Shown: positions 54,274 to 63,600 of the stretch, one piece after another | How positions within the stretch are numbered: the first letter of the stretch is position 1 | How the letters are laid out: each line of letters begins with the position of its first letter | Source: Leptospiraceae bacterium | Lineage (GTDB): Bacteria; Spirochaetota; Leptospiria; Leptospirales; Leptospiraceae | DNA length: 64,000 bases | Direction: 5' to 3' | Assembly (NCBI GenBank): GCA_016708435.1 | Contig: JADJFV010000002.1 | Coordinates: 310,001-374,000, forward strand | Notes under the pieces: model-generated | Seen by the model: only the letters and a program-made list of their open reading frames with translations | What the model was told of the DNA's origin: nothing | Databases searched by the model: none | Program-made: the position numbers and the translations under genes

Positions 54274-55707
54274 CTATTTTAATTTTTCCATCATTGCTTT
54301 TCTATTAATTTCTCCCTTTGGAGAATAAATCCATTCTGTCATTGTCAAAGGTTCAATTTTTAAATTGGTATTTTTGAGAATGGATGGAATGGAACGGTGA
54401 ATAATGGCTATTTGACTTTCAGCGTTTGTATCGGAGTCAGAGGAAAAGAAAAATTTGATCTCTTCTTTGTAAAGTAATAAGCAATTTGAAATAAATTTGT
54501 GTTTTTCCTTTAAGTCTTTTTCAATGGTCTCCGGTTGTATCATTATTCCATTTGAAAGCTTAAATGAGAAATCTAAACGTCCTACGAAAAAATATCCCTC
54601 TTCATTCTCTTCTACAATATCACCGGTAGGTATCCATGTATCTTTGTGGATACTCTCTATTTGTCCTTCATTCCAATAACCAATTAGGGCGTTTTTACCT
54701 CGAAAAAAAAATTCACCATTTACTCCTTGCTTAACTTCACAGCCTAGCGGATTACCAATGTAATTTGCAAACATCTTACCTTTTTCGCCAAGGCAAATTC
54801 CTGGTGAAGCCTCTGTTTGCCCGTAACCAATGGATAAATTTGAGTTCTTTAAGCTAGATGCAATGGTCTTGGAAATAGGTGCTCCCCCAATGATGCCAGA
54901 GGATAATTTTTCAAGAAAACCATTACAATTACCTCTCTGCAAAAGTCTTTCGATAAGTAATGGAACAGAAGAGAAGTGAGTTATATCGTATTTCGTAAAA
55001 TAACCAATTAATGAATCTAAATTTTTTCCACTGTCCTGATCTCTAATGACTATTTCACAATGGAAAGTAGATAAGAGTAAGTCTAGAACTAGTCCAAAGC
55101 AATGACTCCAGGGTAATACTGATAAGGCGGTATTCTTAGTTGAATCAAATATTTTTGCATGAGTTTGAATTACGTTAAAAACTGCCTCTTCGGATATGCA
55201 AATAAATTTTGGTTTTCCCGTTGAACCAGATGACTGCAGAATAAAGCGAACTTCTGCATATGTTTGAGAAACTGAGGATCTAAATTTTTTAGTTTCCGGT
55301 GGCATACCCATTCCATCTGGTTTAATTGAAAAAGGTAAATCAGAGTCTGTGACTATAAACTTTGCATCCAGTAAATCCAAAATATCTTCGTCAGCTTGAT
55401 TTGGCTTTAGAATAATGAGTGTTAGTTTTTCCCATATGGAAGCAAATAAGATGTGAATGAACGCAGGACTTTCGGGGTAACTTAATATTATCCGATCTCC
55501 TTGAATTAGATTTGATTCTCGGAAAAATTTAACCCAAGCTCTTACTCCAATCCAAATGGTTGCGGCTGGGATTAAACTATTTTGAAAAATAAAAATTGGT
55601 TCCGGCTTCTCTGAGAGCCGATTGTATAGTTCATTTTTGAGGTTTCCCATGAATAACCAATAATCTGATTCTAGATTACAATCCATTAAAGTTTTTCTTT
55701 TTGTCAT
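54274..55707 (-). CDS. ANL-superfamily acyl-CoA synthetase-like enzyme
   Basis: A 477-residue adenylating enzyme. A3 is LQSSGSTGKPK, A5 GYGQTEASPG, A7 PTGDIVEE, A8 GRLDFSFKLSNG and A10 SPKGEINRKAM, so the catalytic Lys is kept. Slightly short for a full acyl-CoA ligase. Substrate unknown. It is divergent from the sulfite reductase gene. Confidence 0.85.
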   Translation of the reverse strand: MTKRKTLMDCNLESDYWLFMGNLKNELYNRLSEKPEPIFIFQNSLIPAATIWIGVRAWVKFFRESNLIQGDRIILSYPESPAFIHILFASIWEKLTLIILKPNQADEDILDLLDAKFIVTDSDLPFSIKPDGMGMPPETKKFRSSVSQTYAEVRFILQSSGSTGKPKFICISEEAVFNVIQTHAKIFDSTKNTALSVLPWSHCFGLVLDLLLSTFHCEIVIRDQDSGKNLDSLIGYFTKYDITHFSSVPLLIERLLQRGNCNGFLEKLSSGIIGGAPISKTIASSLKNSNLSIGYGQTEASPGICLGEKGKMFANYIGNPLGCEVKQGVNGEFFFRGKNALIGYWNEGQIESIHKDTWIPTGDIVEENEEGYFFVGRLDFSFKLSNGIMIQPETIEKDLKEKHKFISNCLLLYKEEIKFFFSSDSDTNAESQIAIIHRSIPSILKNTNLKIEPLTMTEWIYSPKGEINRKAMMEKLK

Positions 55708-55787
55708 GGAAAATTCTCAATCTAAAGCAAAACTCTAGAATTTTCATAATCCACTATTCCATTATACTAGACGGAAATTCTAATATA

Positions 55788-55816
55788 TTGACAATACACG
55801 TATTGTTTTCTACATG
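55788..55816 (+). promoter_or_regulatory. Promoter of sulfate assimilation operon
   Basis: TTGACA (55788-55793), 17 bp, TACATG (55811-55816). The -35 is perfect, the -10 weak, which would suit activation or regulation. GAGG 8 nt before the GTG start is the ribosome site. Confidence 0.5.
55791..55806. promoter_or_regulatory. Operator-like dyad in cys promoter
   Basis: ACAATAC-ac-GTATTGT, a perfect 7-bp inverted repeat that overlaps the -35 and the start of the spacer, so binding would repress. The regulator is unknown. Confidence 0.55.
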
Positions 55817-55848
55817 GTAAAGATACACTAAGAATTGAGGTAGCAGAC

Positions 55849-57447
55849 GTGGCGAAAGAAGAATCCAAAGTAACAAATGAAGAAAGAATAAAAAAGGAAA
55901 AGCATCCTCTAAAATTGCGTCCAGAAATTGACAAATGGGCAAAGGAAGGCTTTCATGCAATTCCAGAAGATGACCACATTCGATTTAAATGGTTTGGTTG
56001 CTATCTTCAAAAGCCAAAGACAGATGGTTATTTCATGATGCGAATGAGAATTCCTGCTGGTCAATATACTTCTAGCCAGGGAAGAGAAATTGCAAAATTT
56101 ACAAATGAACGCGCTCGTGGGCTAATAGATGTTACTACACGTCAATGTTTTCAAGTGCATTGGTTAACGATAGCCGACATACCTCCCATTATTGATAAGC
56201 TAGAAGAAATTGGTTTAGGTGTATTAGGTGCCTGTGGTGATATTACACGTAACGTTACTGGAAATCCGCTTGCCGGAATAGATCCAGAAGAATACCTAAG
56301 TGCAACCAATTTAATCAATCGTTATGTAAAAGAGATTGCAGAGAGATCGGACCTTGGTGACTTACCCCGCAAATTCAAAGTTTCGATTTCAGGTGCACCG
56401 CATAATTTGGCTCAACCTGAAATCAATTGCATTGGAATTGTTGGCGCGAAATTGGAAGTAAACGGTGAAACAAAGTATGGATATACCATACGAGTCGGTG
56501 GTGGTCTTTCTACTAATCCATATTTTTCTAAGTGGTTAAATGTTTTTTTGAAGGATGACAATGAAGTATTGGCAGTATGTGCGGGGCTAACAGAGCTTTA
56601 CCGAGACTATGGCAATCGGGAAAATCGTCGTAAATCAAGAATGAAATTTTTGATGGAAGCTTGGGGACCTGAAAAAATGAGAGAAGAGTTAGAAAAAAAA
56701 CTCGGCTACAAGTTGACTGACTATCCAAATCCACAAGTGGTGGAACGAAATGCAGATCCATTCGGTCCGCATAAAATGAAACAACCTGGATTGAATTTCA
56801 TTGGAGTTCCAATTAAAGTAGGTAGACTCAATGGTGATCAATTGATTACTCTATGTGATATCGCAGAAAAATACGGCAGTGGATTACTTCGAAATACGAA
56901 TAAACAAAACATTATCATTTTAGGTGTTCCCGATGAAAAACTTTCCGATGCAATACAAGCATTAGAAAAAACTGGAATTTACAATCCAACACAGACAAAC
57001 AATAGAATAGTTTCTTGCACAGGTTCAGAATTTTGCAACCTAGCAATTGTTGAAACTAAGAATAGAACTTCCAAACTCATTGACTATCTTAGCGAGAAAA
57101 ATGTAAACGTTGAAAATATAAACATCCATTTCTCCGGTTGCACAAATAGTTGCTCTCAATATTCTATTGCTGACATTGGATTCATCGGTGGAAAAACGAA
57201 AGGGGAAAATGATGAAATGGAAGAGGCTTATATGCTTCATCTAGGCGGCTCTATAGGGAATAATCCATCTTTTACTCACAGTGTCTTGAAAGTGAAAGCA
57301 GATACGTGCGGTCCAATTGTTGAAAAGCTGGCTAATCACTATTATGCAAAAAAAGTGGATGGTCAATCCTTTCGCGATTTTTATAAAGACTATGAAAAAG
57401 AACAAGTTGCTGATTTGTTAGGAATCGAAATCTCAAAAGGAGACTAG
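55849..57447 (+). CDS. Ferredoxin-type sulfite reductase hemoprotein (GTG start)
   Basis: A 532-residue NirA/Sir-type reductase with two duplicated ferrodoxin-like halves. The four cluster Cys are in SCTGSEFCNLA and FSGCTNSCSQ, and bind the 4Fe-4S cluster joined to siroheme. TRQCFQVHWL and CGDITRNVTGNP are further marks. It reduces sulfite, or nitrite, with six electrons; the cysHDN neighbours indicate sulfite. Translation starts at GTG 55849 with GAGG upstream. Confidence 0.9.
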   Translation: MAKEESKVTNEERIKKEKHPLKLRPEIDKWAKEGFHAIPEDDHIRFKWFGCYLQKPKTDGYFMMRMRIPAGQYTSSQGREIAKFTNERARGLIDVTTRQCFQVHWLTIADIPPIIDKLEEIGLGVLGACGDITRNVTGNPLAGIDPEEYLSATNLINRYVKEIAERSDLGDLPRKFKVSISGAPHNLAQPEINCIGIVGAKLEVNGETKYGYTIRVGGGLSTNPYFSKWLNVFLKDDNEVLAVCAGLTELYRDYGNRENRRKSRMKFLMEAWGPEKMREELEKKLGYKLTDYPNPQVVERNADPFGPHKMKQPGLNFIGVPIKVGRLNGDQLITLCDIAEKYGSGLLRNTNKQNIIILGVPDEKLSDAIQALEKTGIYNPTQTNNRIVSCTGSEFCNLAIVETKNRTSKLIDYLSEKNVNVENINIHFSGCTNSCSQYSIADIGFIGGKTKGENDEMEEAYMLHLGGSIGNNPSFTHSVLKVKADTCGPIVEKLANHYYAKKVDGQSFRDFYKDYEKEQVADLLGIEISKGD

Positions 57448-57467
57448 TTGACTTTACTCAAAACGCC

Positions 57468-58217
57468 ATGCAGAATATAGATGAATTCAATCAAAAGTTT
57501 CAAATTTCGAATACAAAAGAAGTCTTACAACTCACCCTTGCGAAATACAAGGGTGGAGTTTTGTTTTCCTCTAGCCTTGGGGCAGAAGACCAAGTTTTAA
57601 CTGATTTAATTCTTTCAGTAGATAAATCAGTTCAGATTGTTACATTGGATACTGGTCGTTTGCCGTATGAAACTTATAAAACAATTGAAGACACTGAAAA
57701 AAAGTATCAAATAAAAATTCAAGTTCAATTTCCAAATTATATTTCTGTAGAAGCAATGGTGCGGAGTAATGGAATTAACCTCTTTTACGAAAGCGTTGAA
57801 AATCGAAAAGAATGTTGTTCTGTTCGAAAGTTAGAACCGCTCGCACGTGCGATGAAAGATAAGTCCTTGTGGATTACTGGTCTTAGGAAAGAACAGTCTG
57901 TTACACGCTCTGATATGAAATTCGCAGAGTGGGATGAAAAATATTCTGTGCTTAAAATAAATCCCCTTTTGAATTGGACAGAAAAACAGGTTTGGGACTA
58001 TATTAAAGAAAACAATGTTCCTTACAATGAACTCCATGATAAAGGGTATCCTAGCATTGGCTGTGCTCCTTGCACAAGAGCAATTGAAGAAGGAGAAGAT
58101 TCTCGAGCTGGAAGATGGTGGTGGGAAGACCCAGCGACGAAGGAATGTGGACTTCATTGGAAAGATGGAAAATTAGTTCCAAATAAACAGAAGAGCGACA
58201 AATCAATGTTTGTCTAA
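57468..58217 (+). CDS. cysH: Assimilatory APS reductase (4Fe-4S type)
   Basis: A 249-residue CysH: PP-loop-derived SSLGAEDQVLTDLI, then the cluster Cys in RKECCSVRKLEPL and GCAPCTRAIEEGEDSRAGRW. The CC...CxxC set marks the iron-sulfur form that reduces APS, so PAPS formation is not needed. No cysC is in the operon, which agrees. The catalytic C-terminal ECGLHWKDG is intact. Confidence 0.95.
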   Translation: MQNIDEFNQKFQISNTKEVLQLTLAKYKGGVLFSSSLGAEDQVLTDLILSVDKSVQIVTLDTGRLPYETYKTIEDTEKKYQIKIQVQFPNYISVEAMVRSNGINLFYESVENRKECCSVRKLEPLARAMKDKSLWITGLRKEQSVTRSDMKFAEWDEKYSVLKINPLLNWTEKQVWDYIKENNVPYNELHDKGYPSIGCAPCTRAIEEGEDSRAGRWWWEDPATKECGLHWKDGKLVPNKQKSDKSMFV

Positions 58218-58269
58218 GAAAAAAATTCTAAATGAAACAAACTAAAGTTATAGTAAGGAAGAATAAATT

Positions 58270-59175
58270 ATGAGTCAATATCATATGAATCATTTACAAG
58301 AACTAGAAGCCGAGTCTATTTATATTATGAGGGAAGTTGCAGCTCAATTTGAGAAGCCGGTGCTTTTGTTTTCAGGTGGAAAAGATTCGATCACACTTGT
58401 TCGACTTGCTGAAAAGGCATTTCGACCGGCTAAGTTTCCTTTTCCGCTCCTTCATATTGACACAGGTCATAACTTCCCAGAAACAATTACTTTTCGTGAT
58501 GAAATGGTAAGGCGAATTGACGAGCGGTTAATTGTTCGTTATGTGCAAGATTCTATCAACCAAGGAAAAGCAGTAGAAGAAACTGGAAAAATTCCAAGTC
58601 GAAATAAATTACAAACAATTACTCTTCTAGATGCATTAGAAGAATTCAAATTTGATGCCGCATTCGGTGGAGCAAGAAGAGATGAAGAGAAGGCGCGAGC
58701 GAAAGAAAGAATTTTTTCTTTTCGCGATGAGTTTGGTCAATGGGAGCCCAAAAAACAAAGACCAGAGCTTTGGAATTTATACAATGGTAAGATTCAAAAA
58801 GGGGAGAATATACGCGTTTTCCCCATCAGCAATTGGACTGAGATGGACGTGTGGCAATATATTTTAAAAGAAAATCTAGCTATTCCTAGTATTTATTTTA
58901 CTCATAAGAGAAATTTATTCATGCATGAAAATATGCTTTTGAGCGTTTCGGATGTGGTGCGGCCAGATGCAAATGATGAAGTAAAAGAAATGCAAGTTCG
59001 TTATAGAACAGTGGGGGATATGACTTGCACTGGAGCTGTTATTTCCAATGCATCTAATATTGCCGAGATAATACAAGAAGTAGCCTCTGCTCGAGTGACA
59101 GAGCGTGGCGGTCGCGCAGACGACAAACGTTCTGAAGCTGCTATGGAAGATAGAAAAAGAGAAGGATACTTTTAA
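58270..59175 (+). CDS. cysD: Sulfate adenylyltransferase subunit 2
   Basis: A 301-residue CysD: PP-loop FSGGKDSITLVRLAEKAF, FGGARRDEEKARAKER and the RGGRADDK end. With CysN it makes APS from ATP and sulfate. The stop is followed by a T13 run (59177-59189) and then by a toxin-antitoxin module that separates it from cysN. Confidence 0.96.
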   Translation: MSQYHMNHLQELEAESIYIMREVAAQFEKPVLLFSGGKDSITLVRLAEKAFRPAKFPFPLLHIDTGHNFPETITFRDEMVRRIDERLIVRYVQDSINQGKAVEETGKIPSRNKLQTITLLDALEEFKFDAAFGGARRDEEKARAKERIFSFRDEFGQWEPKKQRPELWNLYNGKIQKGENIRVFPISNWTEMDVWQYILKENLAIPSIYFTHKRNLFMHENMLLSVSDVVRPDANDEVKEMQVRYRTVGDMTCTGAVISNASNIAEIIQEVASARVTERGGRADDKRSEAAMEDRKREGYF

Positions 59176-59176
59176 A

Positions 59177-59189
59177 TTTTTTTTTTTTT
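59177..59189 (+). other. T13 tract after cysD
   Basis: Thirteen T residues directly follow the cysD stop. No strong stem precedes (only AAAAG/CTTTT), so a weak terminator or a hotspot for indels are both possible. Any stop here would reduce cysN relative to cysD. Confidence 0.4.
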
Positions 59190-59205
59190 GAAACTTGACA
59201 AAATT

Positions 59206-59237
59206 CAGTATTACTTTTTTTGTATAAAGTAATACTG
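59206..59237. promoter_or_regulatory. Operator dyad of RHH/PIN module
   Basis: CAGTATTACTTT and AAAGTAATACTG are perfect 12-bp inverted arms around an 8-base spacer. TTGACA at 59195-59200 lies just before. GGGAGA (59237-59242) is 9 nt before ATG 59252, so this module has a normal leader, in contrast to the other two. Confidence 0.7.
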
Positions 59238-59251
59238 GGAGATGTTAAATT

Positions 59252-59506
59252 ATGAACCGAATGAACTTAAAAACAATCACCATGAAGGTAAGTGAGGATA
59301 TGCTTGAAGATATCCAAACCTTAACAAAAGACTTAGATATTACCCAATCTTCATTTGTTAGAGATGCAATTGTCGACTATATGACAAGGATTCATAATCA
59401 AAGCAAAGTATCCTTTGCAGAAAAAACTAAAAAATATCGTGGACTAGTATCCCTTGCCCCTGACTTATCAACAAACAAACAACACTTAGCAGGATTTGGA
59501 AAATGA
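59252..59506 (+). CDS. Ribbon-helix-helix antitoxin
   Basis: An 84-residue RHH (CopG/MetJ-type) protein: LKTITMKVSEDMLEDIQTL with the DNA-binding strand, and SSFVRDAIVDYM. The C-terminal tail binds the toxin. Overlaps the PIN gene by 4 nt. Lies inside the cys operon. Confidence 0.87.
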   Translation: MNRMNLKTITMKVSEDMLEDIQTLTKDLDITQSSFVRDAIVDYMTRIHNQSKVSFAEKTKKYRGLVSLAPDLSTNKQHLAGFGK

Positions 59507-59910
59507 AATACGTTTTAGACACAGGCGTATTGGTTGCCTATCTCAACCGTAGAGATAATTTGCATGAATGGGCATGCAAAGAATTGGATATGGTTGCACC
59601 GCCATTACTAACTTGTGAGGCAGTAGTGGCAGAATCTTGTTATCTCCTACAAGGAAGTGGCGGCGATGAGGCAATTTTAAAAATGATAGAGGATGGTTTT
59701 ATTCAAATTCCATTTAGCTTAAGCGATCACACTAAAGAAGTTGGGCAAATTTTGGCAAAGTATAAATCCAATAAAGTTTCCCTAGCCGACGCATCTCTTG
59801 TGAGGCTCTTAGAATTGTTAAAAGGTGGAATCATACTTACGACCGATAGCGACTTTCAAGTCTATCGAATACATCGTAACAAAAAAATAAGCATCATTTC
59901 ACCGGACTAA
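59503..59910 (+). CDS. PIN-domain ribonuclease toxin
   Basis: A 135-residue PIN toxin with YVLDTGVLVAYL (Asp6), CEAVVAESCYLL (Glu), SLADASLVRL (Asp) and TTDSDFQVYR (Asp). All four acidic positions are kept. The stop is 12 nt before cysN, whose transcription may in part come from this module's promoter. Confidence 0.9.
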   Translation: MKYVLDTGVLVAYLNRRDNLHEWACKELDMVAPPLLTCEAVVAESCYLLQGSGGDEAILKMIEDGFIQIPFSLSDHTKEVGQILAKYKSNKVSLADASLVRLLELLKGGIILTTDSDFQVYRIHRNKKISIISPD

Positions 59911-59922
59911 AAAGGCAAACAA

Positions 59923-61212
59923 ATGAACACAGAAACTTATATGAATATGGATATGCTTCGCTTCATCACAGCAGGAAGCGTAGATGATGGGAAGAGCACT
60001 TTAATAGGCAGACTTCTTTTTGATAGCAAGCAAATATTTGACGATCAAATGGATGCGATTGAAAAATCAAGTGAAAGACGAGGTGACGGTTACACTAACT
60101 TAGCCTTACTTACAGATGGACTAAAAGCAGAGCGCGAGCAAGGCATCACAATAGACATTGCCTATAAATATTTCGCAACTCCAAAGCGAAAGTTTATCAT
60201 TGCAGATGCTCCGGGGCATATACAGTATACCCGCAATATGGTGACTGGTGCATCAACAGCAAATCTTGCTATCATATTAATCGACGCTAGAAAAGGAGTG
60301 ATTGAACAAACATTCAGGCACACCTTTCTAGTGGCTCTATTAGACATTCCTTATATTACTGTTTGCGTTAATAAACTAGATCTTGTCAATTATTCTGAAG
60401 AAGTCTTTGAAAAAATCAAAACGGATTATCTAAAATTCGCAAAGCCATTGATCGAAAAAATGGGAATCAAAGAGATTAATTTTATTCCAATTTCTGCACT
60501 CAACGGGGATAATGTCGTTGAGCCATCAAACCACATGCCTTGGTATAAAGGCTCATCCCTCATTCAATACTTAGAAAATATAGACATTGATAAATCGCAT
60601 AATTATGATTTGCCTCGATTCCCAGTTCAATGGGTGATTAGACCAATCGCAAATGAATACCATGACTATCGTGCCTATGCGGGTATGGTAAATGCTGGAG
60701 TCTTCAGAAAAGGAGATACGATTACAGTTCTACCCTCTGGCACGAAATCAAAAATTAAAGCAATTGATACCCTGGAAGGAGAGGTAACAGAAGCGTATCC
60801 TCCAATGTCCGTTGCAATTCGCTTAGAAGATGAAGTAGATATAAGCCGAGGCGATATGCTAGTAAAAGAAAAAATGCCAGTCGAGACGCAAGAGTTTGAA
60901 GCATATATTTGTTGGATGGATACAAAAAAAATGCAAACTGGCGGCAAATACCAATTGCGGCACACAACCAATTCCGTTAAATGTGTTGTCAAAGAAATTA
61001 AATACAAAATAAACATTAGCACTCTTGGAAAAATGGAAGGCGTAGATGCTCTTGAATTAAATGACATCGCAAAAGTTGTAATTAAAACAGCAAAGCCAAT
61101 TTTCTATGATGAATATGCTACCAACCGAGGGACAGGTGCTTGCATCTTAATTGATGAAGGCACAAATCAAACATCAGGTGCTTGTATGATCATAGAAGGA
61201 GATTTAATCTGA
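59923..61212 (+). CDS. cysN: Sulfate adenylyltransferase subunit 1 (GTPase)
   Basis: A 429-residue EF-Tu-like GTPase: G1 GSVDDGKSTLIGRL, DAPGHIQYTRNM and NKLDLV, followed by two beta-barrel domains. It drives APS formation by CysD through GTP hydrolysis. No CysC kinase domain is fused at the C-terminus. ATG 59923 follows the PIN toxin by 12 nt. Its TGA overlaps the next gene's likely CTG start. Confidence 0.96.
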   Translation: MNTETYMNMDMLRFITAGSVDDGKSTLIGRLLFDSKQIFDDQMDAIEKSSERRGDGYTNLALLTDGLKAEREQGITIDIAYKYFATPKRKFIIADAPGHIQYTRNMVTGASTANLAIILIDARKGVIEQTFRHTFLVALLDIPYITVCVNKLDLVNYSEEVFEKIKTDYLKFAKPLIEKMGIKEINFIPISALNGDNVVEPSNHMPWYKGSSLIQYLENIDIDKSHNYDLPRFPVQWVIRPIANEYHDYRAYAGMVNAGVFRKGDTITVLPSGTKSKIKAIDTLEGEVTEAYPPMSVAIRLEDEVDISRGDMLVKEKMPVETQEFEAYICWMDTKKMQTGGKYQLRHTTNSVKCVVKEIKYKINISTLGKMEGVDALELNDIAKVVIKTAKPIFYDEYATNRGTGACILIDEGTNQTSGACMIIEGDLI

Positions 61213-61724
61213 GTCGAAAATACCTTCCGATGATGCTCGATGTAACAAATAAAAATATTTTGTTGCTAGGCGGCGGGAAGGCAAGTGCAGAAAAATTGAG
61301 AACCCTTTCTCAACTCGGGAAACGGATAACAGCCATTTCTCCCGATTTCATTGAGGAGTTTCATTCCTTAGATTGGATTGATTTTGTTTACCGCAAGTAT
61401 CAATACGGAGACCTAAAAGGATTTGATGTGGTCTACTCAGGAGTAAACGATAGAGATGTAGAACTAGAAATTTTAAAAGAAGCTAAAGAGAGAAATGTTC
61501 TAATTAATTTTATCGACAAGGTGGAAGACTCTCTTTTTATTTCTGCATCGACTTTGATACAGGATAATTTCAGTATTTTTATATCAACGTATGGTCGTGC
61601 ACCCGGTGGAGCCAAATTGATTCGACAGGAGTTAGAGGCTAAGATAGATTTGCTAAATTTGAATCTAAAAGTAGGGGATATGGCAAGAGAAAGAGAGCAG
61701 AGGAAAATCAATTCTAAATTTTGA
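61209..61724 (+). CDS. Precorrin-2 dehydrogenase/siroheme synthase, likely CTG start
   Basis: A protein of about 171 residues with the CysG N-terminal Rossmann fold: YLPMMLDVTNKN, then NILLLGGGKASAEKL. The family normally has four to six residues before the YxPxxLD motif. No ATG, GTG or TTG lies at the right place; CTG 61209 does. It overlaps the cysN stop (CTGA) and has AGAAGGAG 8 nt upstream. ATG 61230 would give a shorter protein beginning MMLDV. It oxidises precorrin-2 to sirohydrochlorin and may insert iron. Confidence 0.82.
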   Translation: MSRKYLPMMLDVTNKNILLLGGGKASAEKLRTLSQLGKRITAISPDFIEEFHSLDWIDFVYRKYQYGDLKGFDVVYSGVNDRDVELEILKEAKERNVLINFIDKVEDSLFISASTLIQDNFSIFISTYGRAPGGAKLIRQELEAKIDLLNLNLKVGDMAREREQRKINSKF

Positions 61725-61776
61725 ATTAAGAATTAATAATGTGCTAGTTTATCAAAAGAAAATCAAATAGAATTGA

Positions 61777-62490
61777 ATGCAAGTAACTATACCATTTGAG
61801 GCTAATACAGTTTATCTGATCGGGGCAGGCTCAGGCGATGTTAAATATCTTACCCTTGAGGCTGATGCAATTCTTTCCCAAGCAGAAATTATTCTTTATG
61901 ATTCAAAGCTTGATTCGTTAAAAGAGTATTATCCTCAAGCAATTTGGGAAGCTGTCGGAAAGAAAAGAGGATTTCATGAGAAAAAGCAAAGTGAAATCAA
62001 TGAACTTTTACTAAAATATGCTCTAGAAAAAAAAAGAGTTGTCCGACTCAAAGGAGGAGATGTTAGTTTCTTTGCTCGTAGTTCAGAAGAAATTCAAATA
62101 CTACAAAAACATGGAATTCAAATAAAACTTGTGATGGGAATCTCAAGTCCACAGCTCTTAGCCGAAGCGTTAGGCGAATCCCTTACACACCGTGATCTAA
62201 CACGAAGCATTTCCTACTATAGTGGTTACTGGGATAAAACAATTCCGCGAGTAAGTCTACCTAATACAGATGCTCATATCATTTTTATGGGACTAGGGGA
62301 AATTGAAGCTATCGTCACACTTCTCCTCGACTCCGGCAAATCACCCGAAACCTCCTTTATTGCTGCAAGCAACTTAGGCAGACCCAGTCAGCGGATACTC
62401 AAGACTATTCTCTCGAAAGCAATCGAGGAAGTGCGAAATTCTAATCTAGAAAGTCCTACACTTCTTGCCATTGGATTGAATCATGTTTGA
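61777..62490 (+). CDS. cobA: Uroporphyrinogen-III C-methyltransferase
   Basis: A 237-residue SUMT: VYLIGAGSGDVKYLTLEADA, VRLKGGDVSFFARSSEE and SSPQLLAEALGESLTHRD. It methylates uroporphyrinogen III twice with SAM to give precorrin-2. With the preceding gene it makes siroheme for the sulfite reductase. The methylase motif GISS is slightly altered from GITS. Confidence 0.92.
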   Translation: MQVTIPFEANTVYLIGAGSGDVKYLTLEADAILSQAEIILYDSKLDSLKEYYPQAIWEAVGKKRGFHEKKQSEINELLLKYALEKKRVVRLKGGDVSFFARSSEEIQILQKHGIQIKLVMGISSPQLLAEALGESLTHRDLTRSISYYSGYWDKTIPRVSLPNTDAHIIFMGLGEIEAIVTLLLDSGKSPETSFIAASNLGRPSQRILKTILSKAIEEVRNSNLESPTLLAIGLNHV

Positions 62491-62535
62491 GGGAAATTAG
62501 GTTGGTTGCTTTACAAAGAATCGAACTGGCAGAAT

Positions 62536-63591
62536 TTATTGTTCAATGCAGTAAATTCTACTAAGTGTAGAGCAAGATTGCGTTGAATATGTCATCCATC
62601 CACTTCCTGTATAGCTAGAATATCCAGCTATCCCATTTACTCCAGAACTTGAGCTAGACCAGGCATTGCACTCCATAGCATAGTTTAATTTATCGCCAAA
62701 CCATGTGTAACCTCCATTCGAAGCGGAGTCAATCGATGAACTCAAGGTGAACTGAGTCGGATATGGACTTACATCAACAGCTGAATTGATAAGACCTCCT
62801 GCCAAATTTATATAACTTGCATAGCTGTCATAATTGCCTTTAAAAACTCCATAGCTATCTCTTAATATTGCTTTGTATGTTTTTGATGAATCCGGTCGTT
62901 TTGTATCCGAATTGCACTTAGCATCTGCACCTGCAATTCCCCCCATCTTTCCATTGTAAAGAGTTTGAGTTGTAAATATTCTTCTATCCAAATTTATTTT
63001 TGATATTACGATATAATAGGAGTATGTTGAATATGAACTTGTATAACAAGAAAGCGAGTTTGTTGATGAACTCAATGTATAAGCTTTAAATTGTTCAGTC
63101 AATTCTATGCCTTCGACAAAACATTTAGCTGTAGAAGCAATTGAAAATTTAATTATTTTTATAAAAAACGTTTCTGTTTTTTCGGGTTTAAACGAATAAT
63201 AATCATAGTCATAATCTTTTGTCTGTCCATCTATAACATAAAGTGAATACTTCGAATCGTAGGGAACCACATTTGCATTTTCTTTTGAGTCGTTTGGTTC
63301 AATGCTTTTATATTCGCATTTAGTATCAGTTGAAGCGGATGCACATTGAGGAACTGCGGGTGTAGGTGGCTTTATAAATGAGGATAACACGGAGTATTTA
63401 CACAAGTCATTGTTTCCCAAAAGTGGAATCAGTGGATCAGAAGAATTCAGCAAGAACATGAGTGTGCAGTTCGTTGTATCTTTTTTTTCTTCCATGTCTA
63501 TGCTACTTACTCCTGCTCCAAGAAAGCAGTTTGCGGATAAGAGTAATATTGAAATTGATAAAAGCAGTTGATTAATCATGTATGTATTCAT
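62536..63591 (-). CDS. DUF1554-type surface lipoprotein
   Basis: A 351-residue lipoprotein (signal LLSISILLLSANCFLG, Cys22). The C-terminal 150 residues show the DUF1554 pattern of Leptospira: FTTQTLYNGKMGGIAGADAK, KTYKAILRDSYG, GGYTWFGD and CNAWSSSSSG with Cys pairs. Middle region rich in Ser, Tyr and Thr. Exposed on the cell surface by family. It is 9 nt after the 63601 gene. Confidence 0.82.
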   Translation of the reverse strand: MNTYMINQLLLSISILLLSANCFLGAGVSSIDMEEKKDTTNCTLMFLLNSSDPLIPLLGNNDLCKYSVLSSFIKPPTPAVPQCASASTDTKCEYKSIEPNDSKENANVVPYDSKYSLYVIDGQTKDYDYDYYSFKPEKTETFFIKIIKFSIASTAKCFVEGIELTEQFKAYTLSSSTNSLSCYTSSYSTYSYYIVISKINLDRRIFTTQTLYNGKMGGIAGADAKCNSDTKRPDSSKTYKAILRDSYGVFKGNYDSYASYINLAGGLINSAVDVSPYPTQFTLSSSIDSASNGGYTWFGDKLNYAMECNAWSSSSSGVNGIAGYSSYTGSGWMTYSTQSCSTLSRIYCIEQ

Positions 63592-63600
63592 TTTTTCATC

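Noticed and set aside
61182..61208. Longer start of the siroheme gene at TTG 61182
   Set aside because: It would add residues encoded within cysN that are not in the family.
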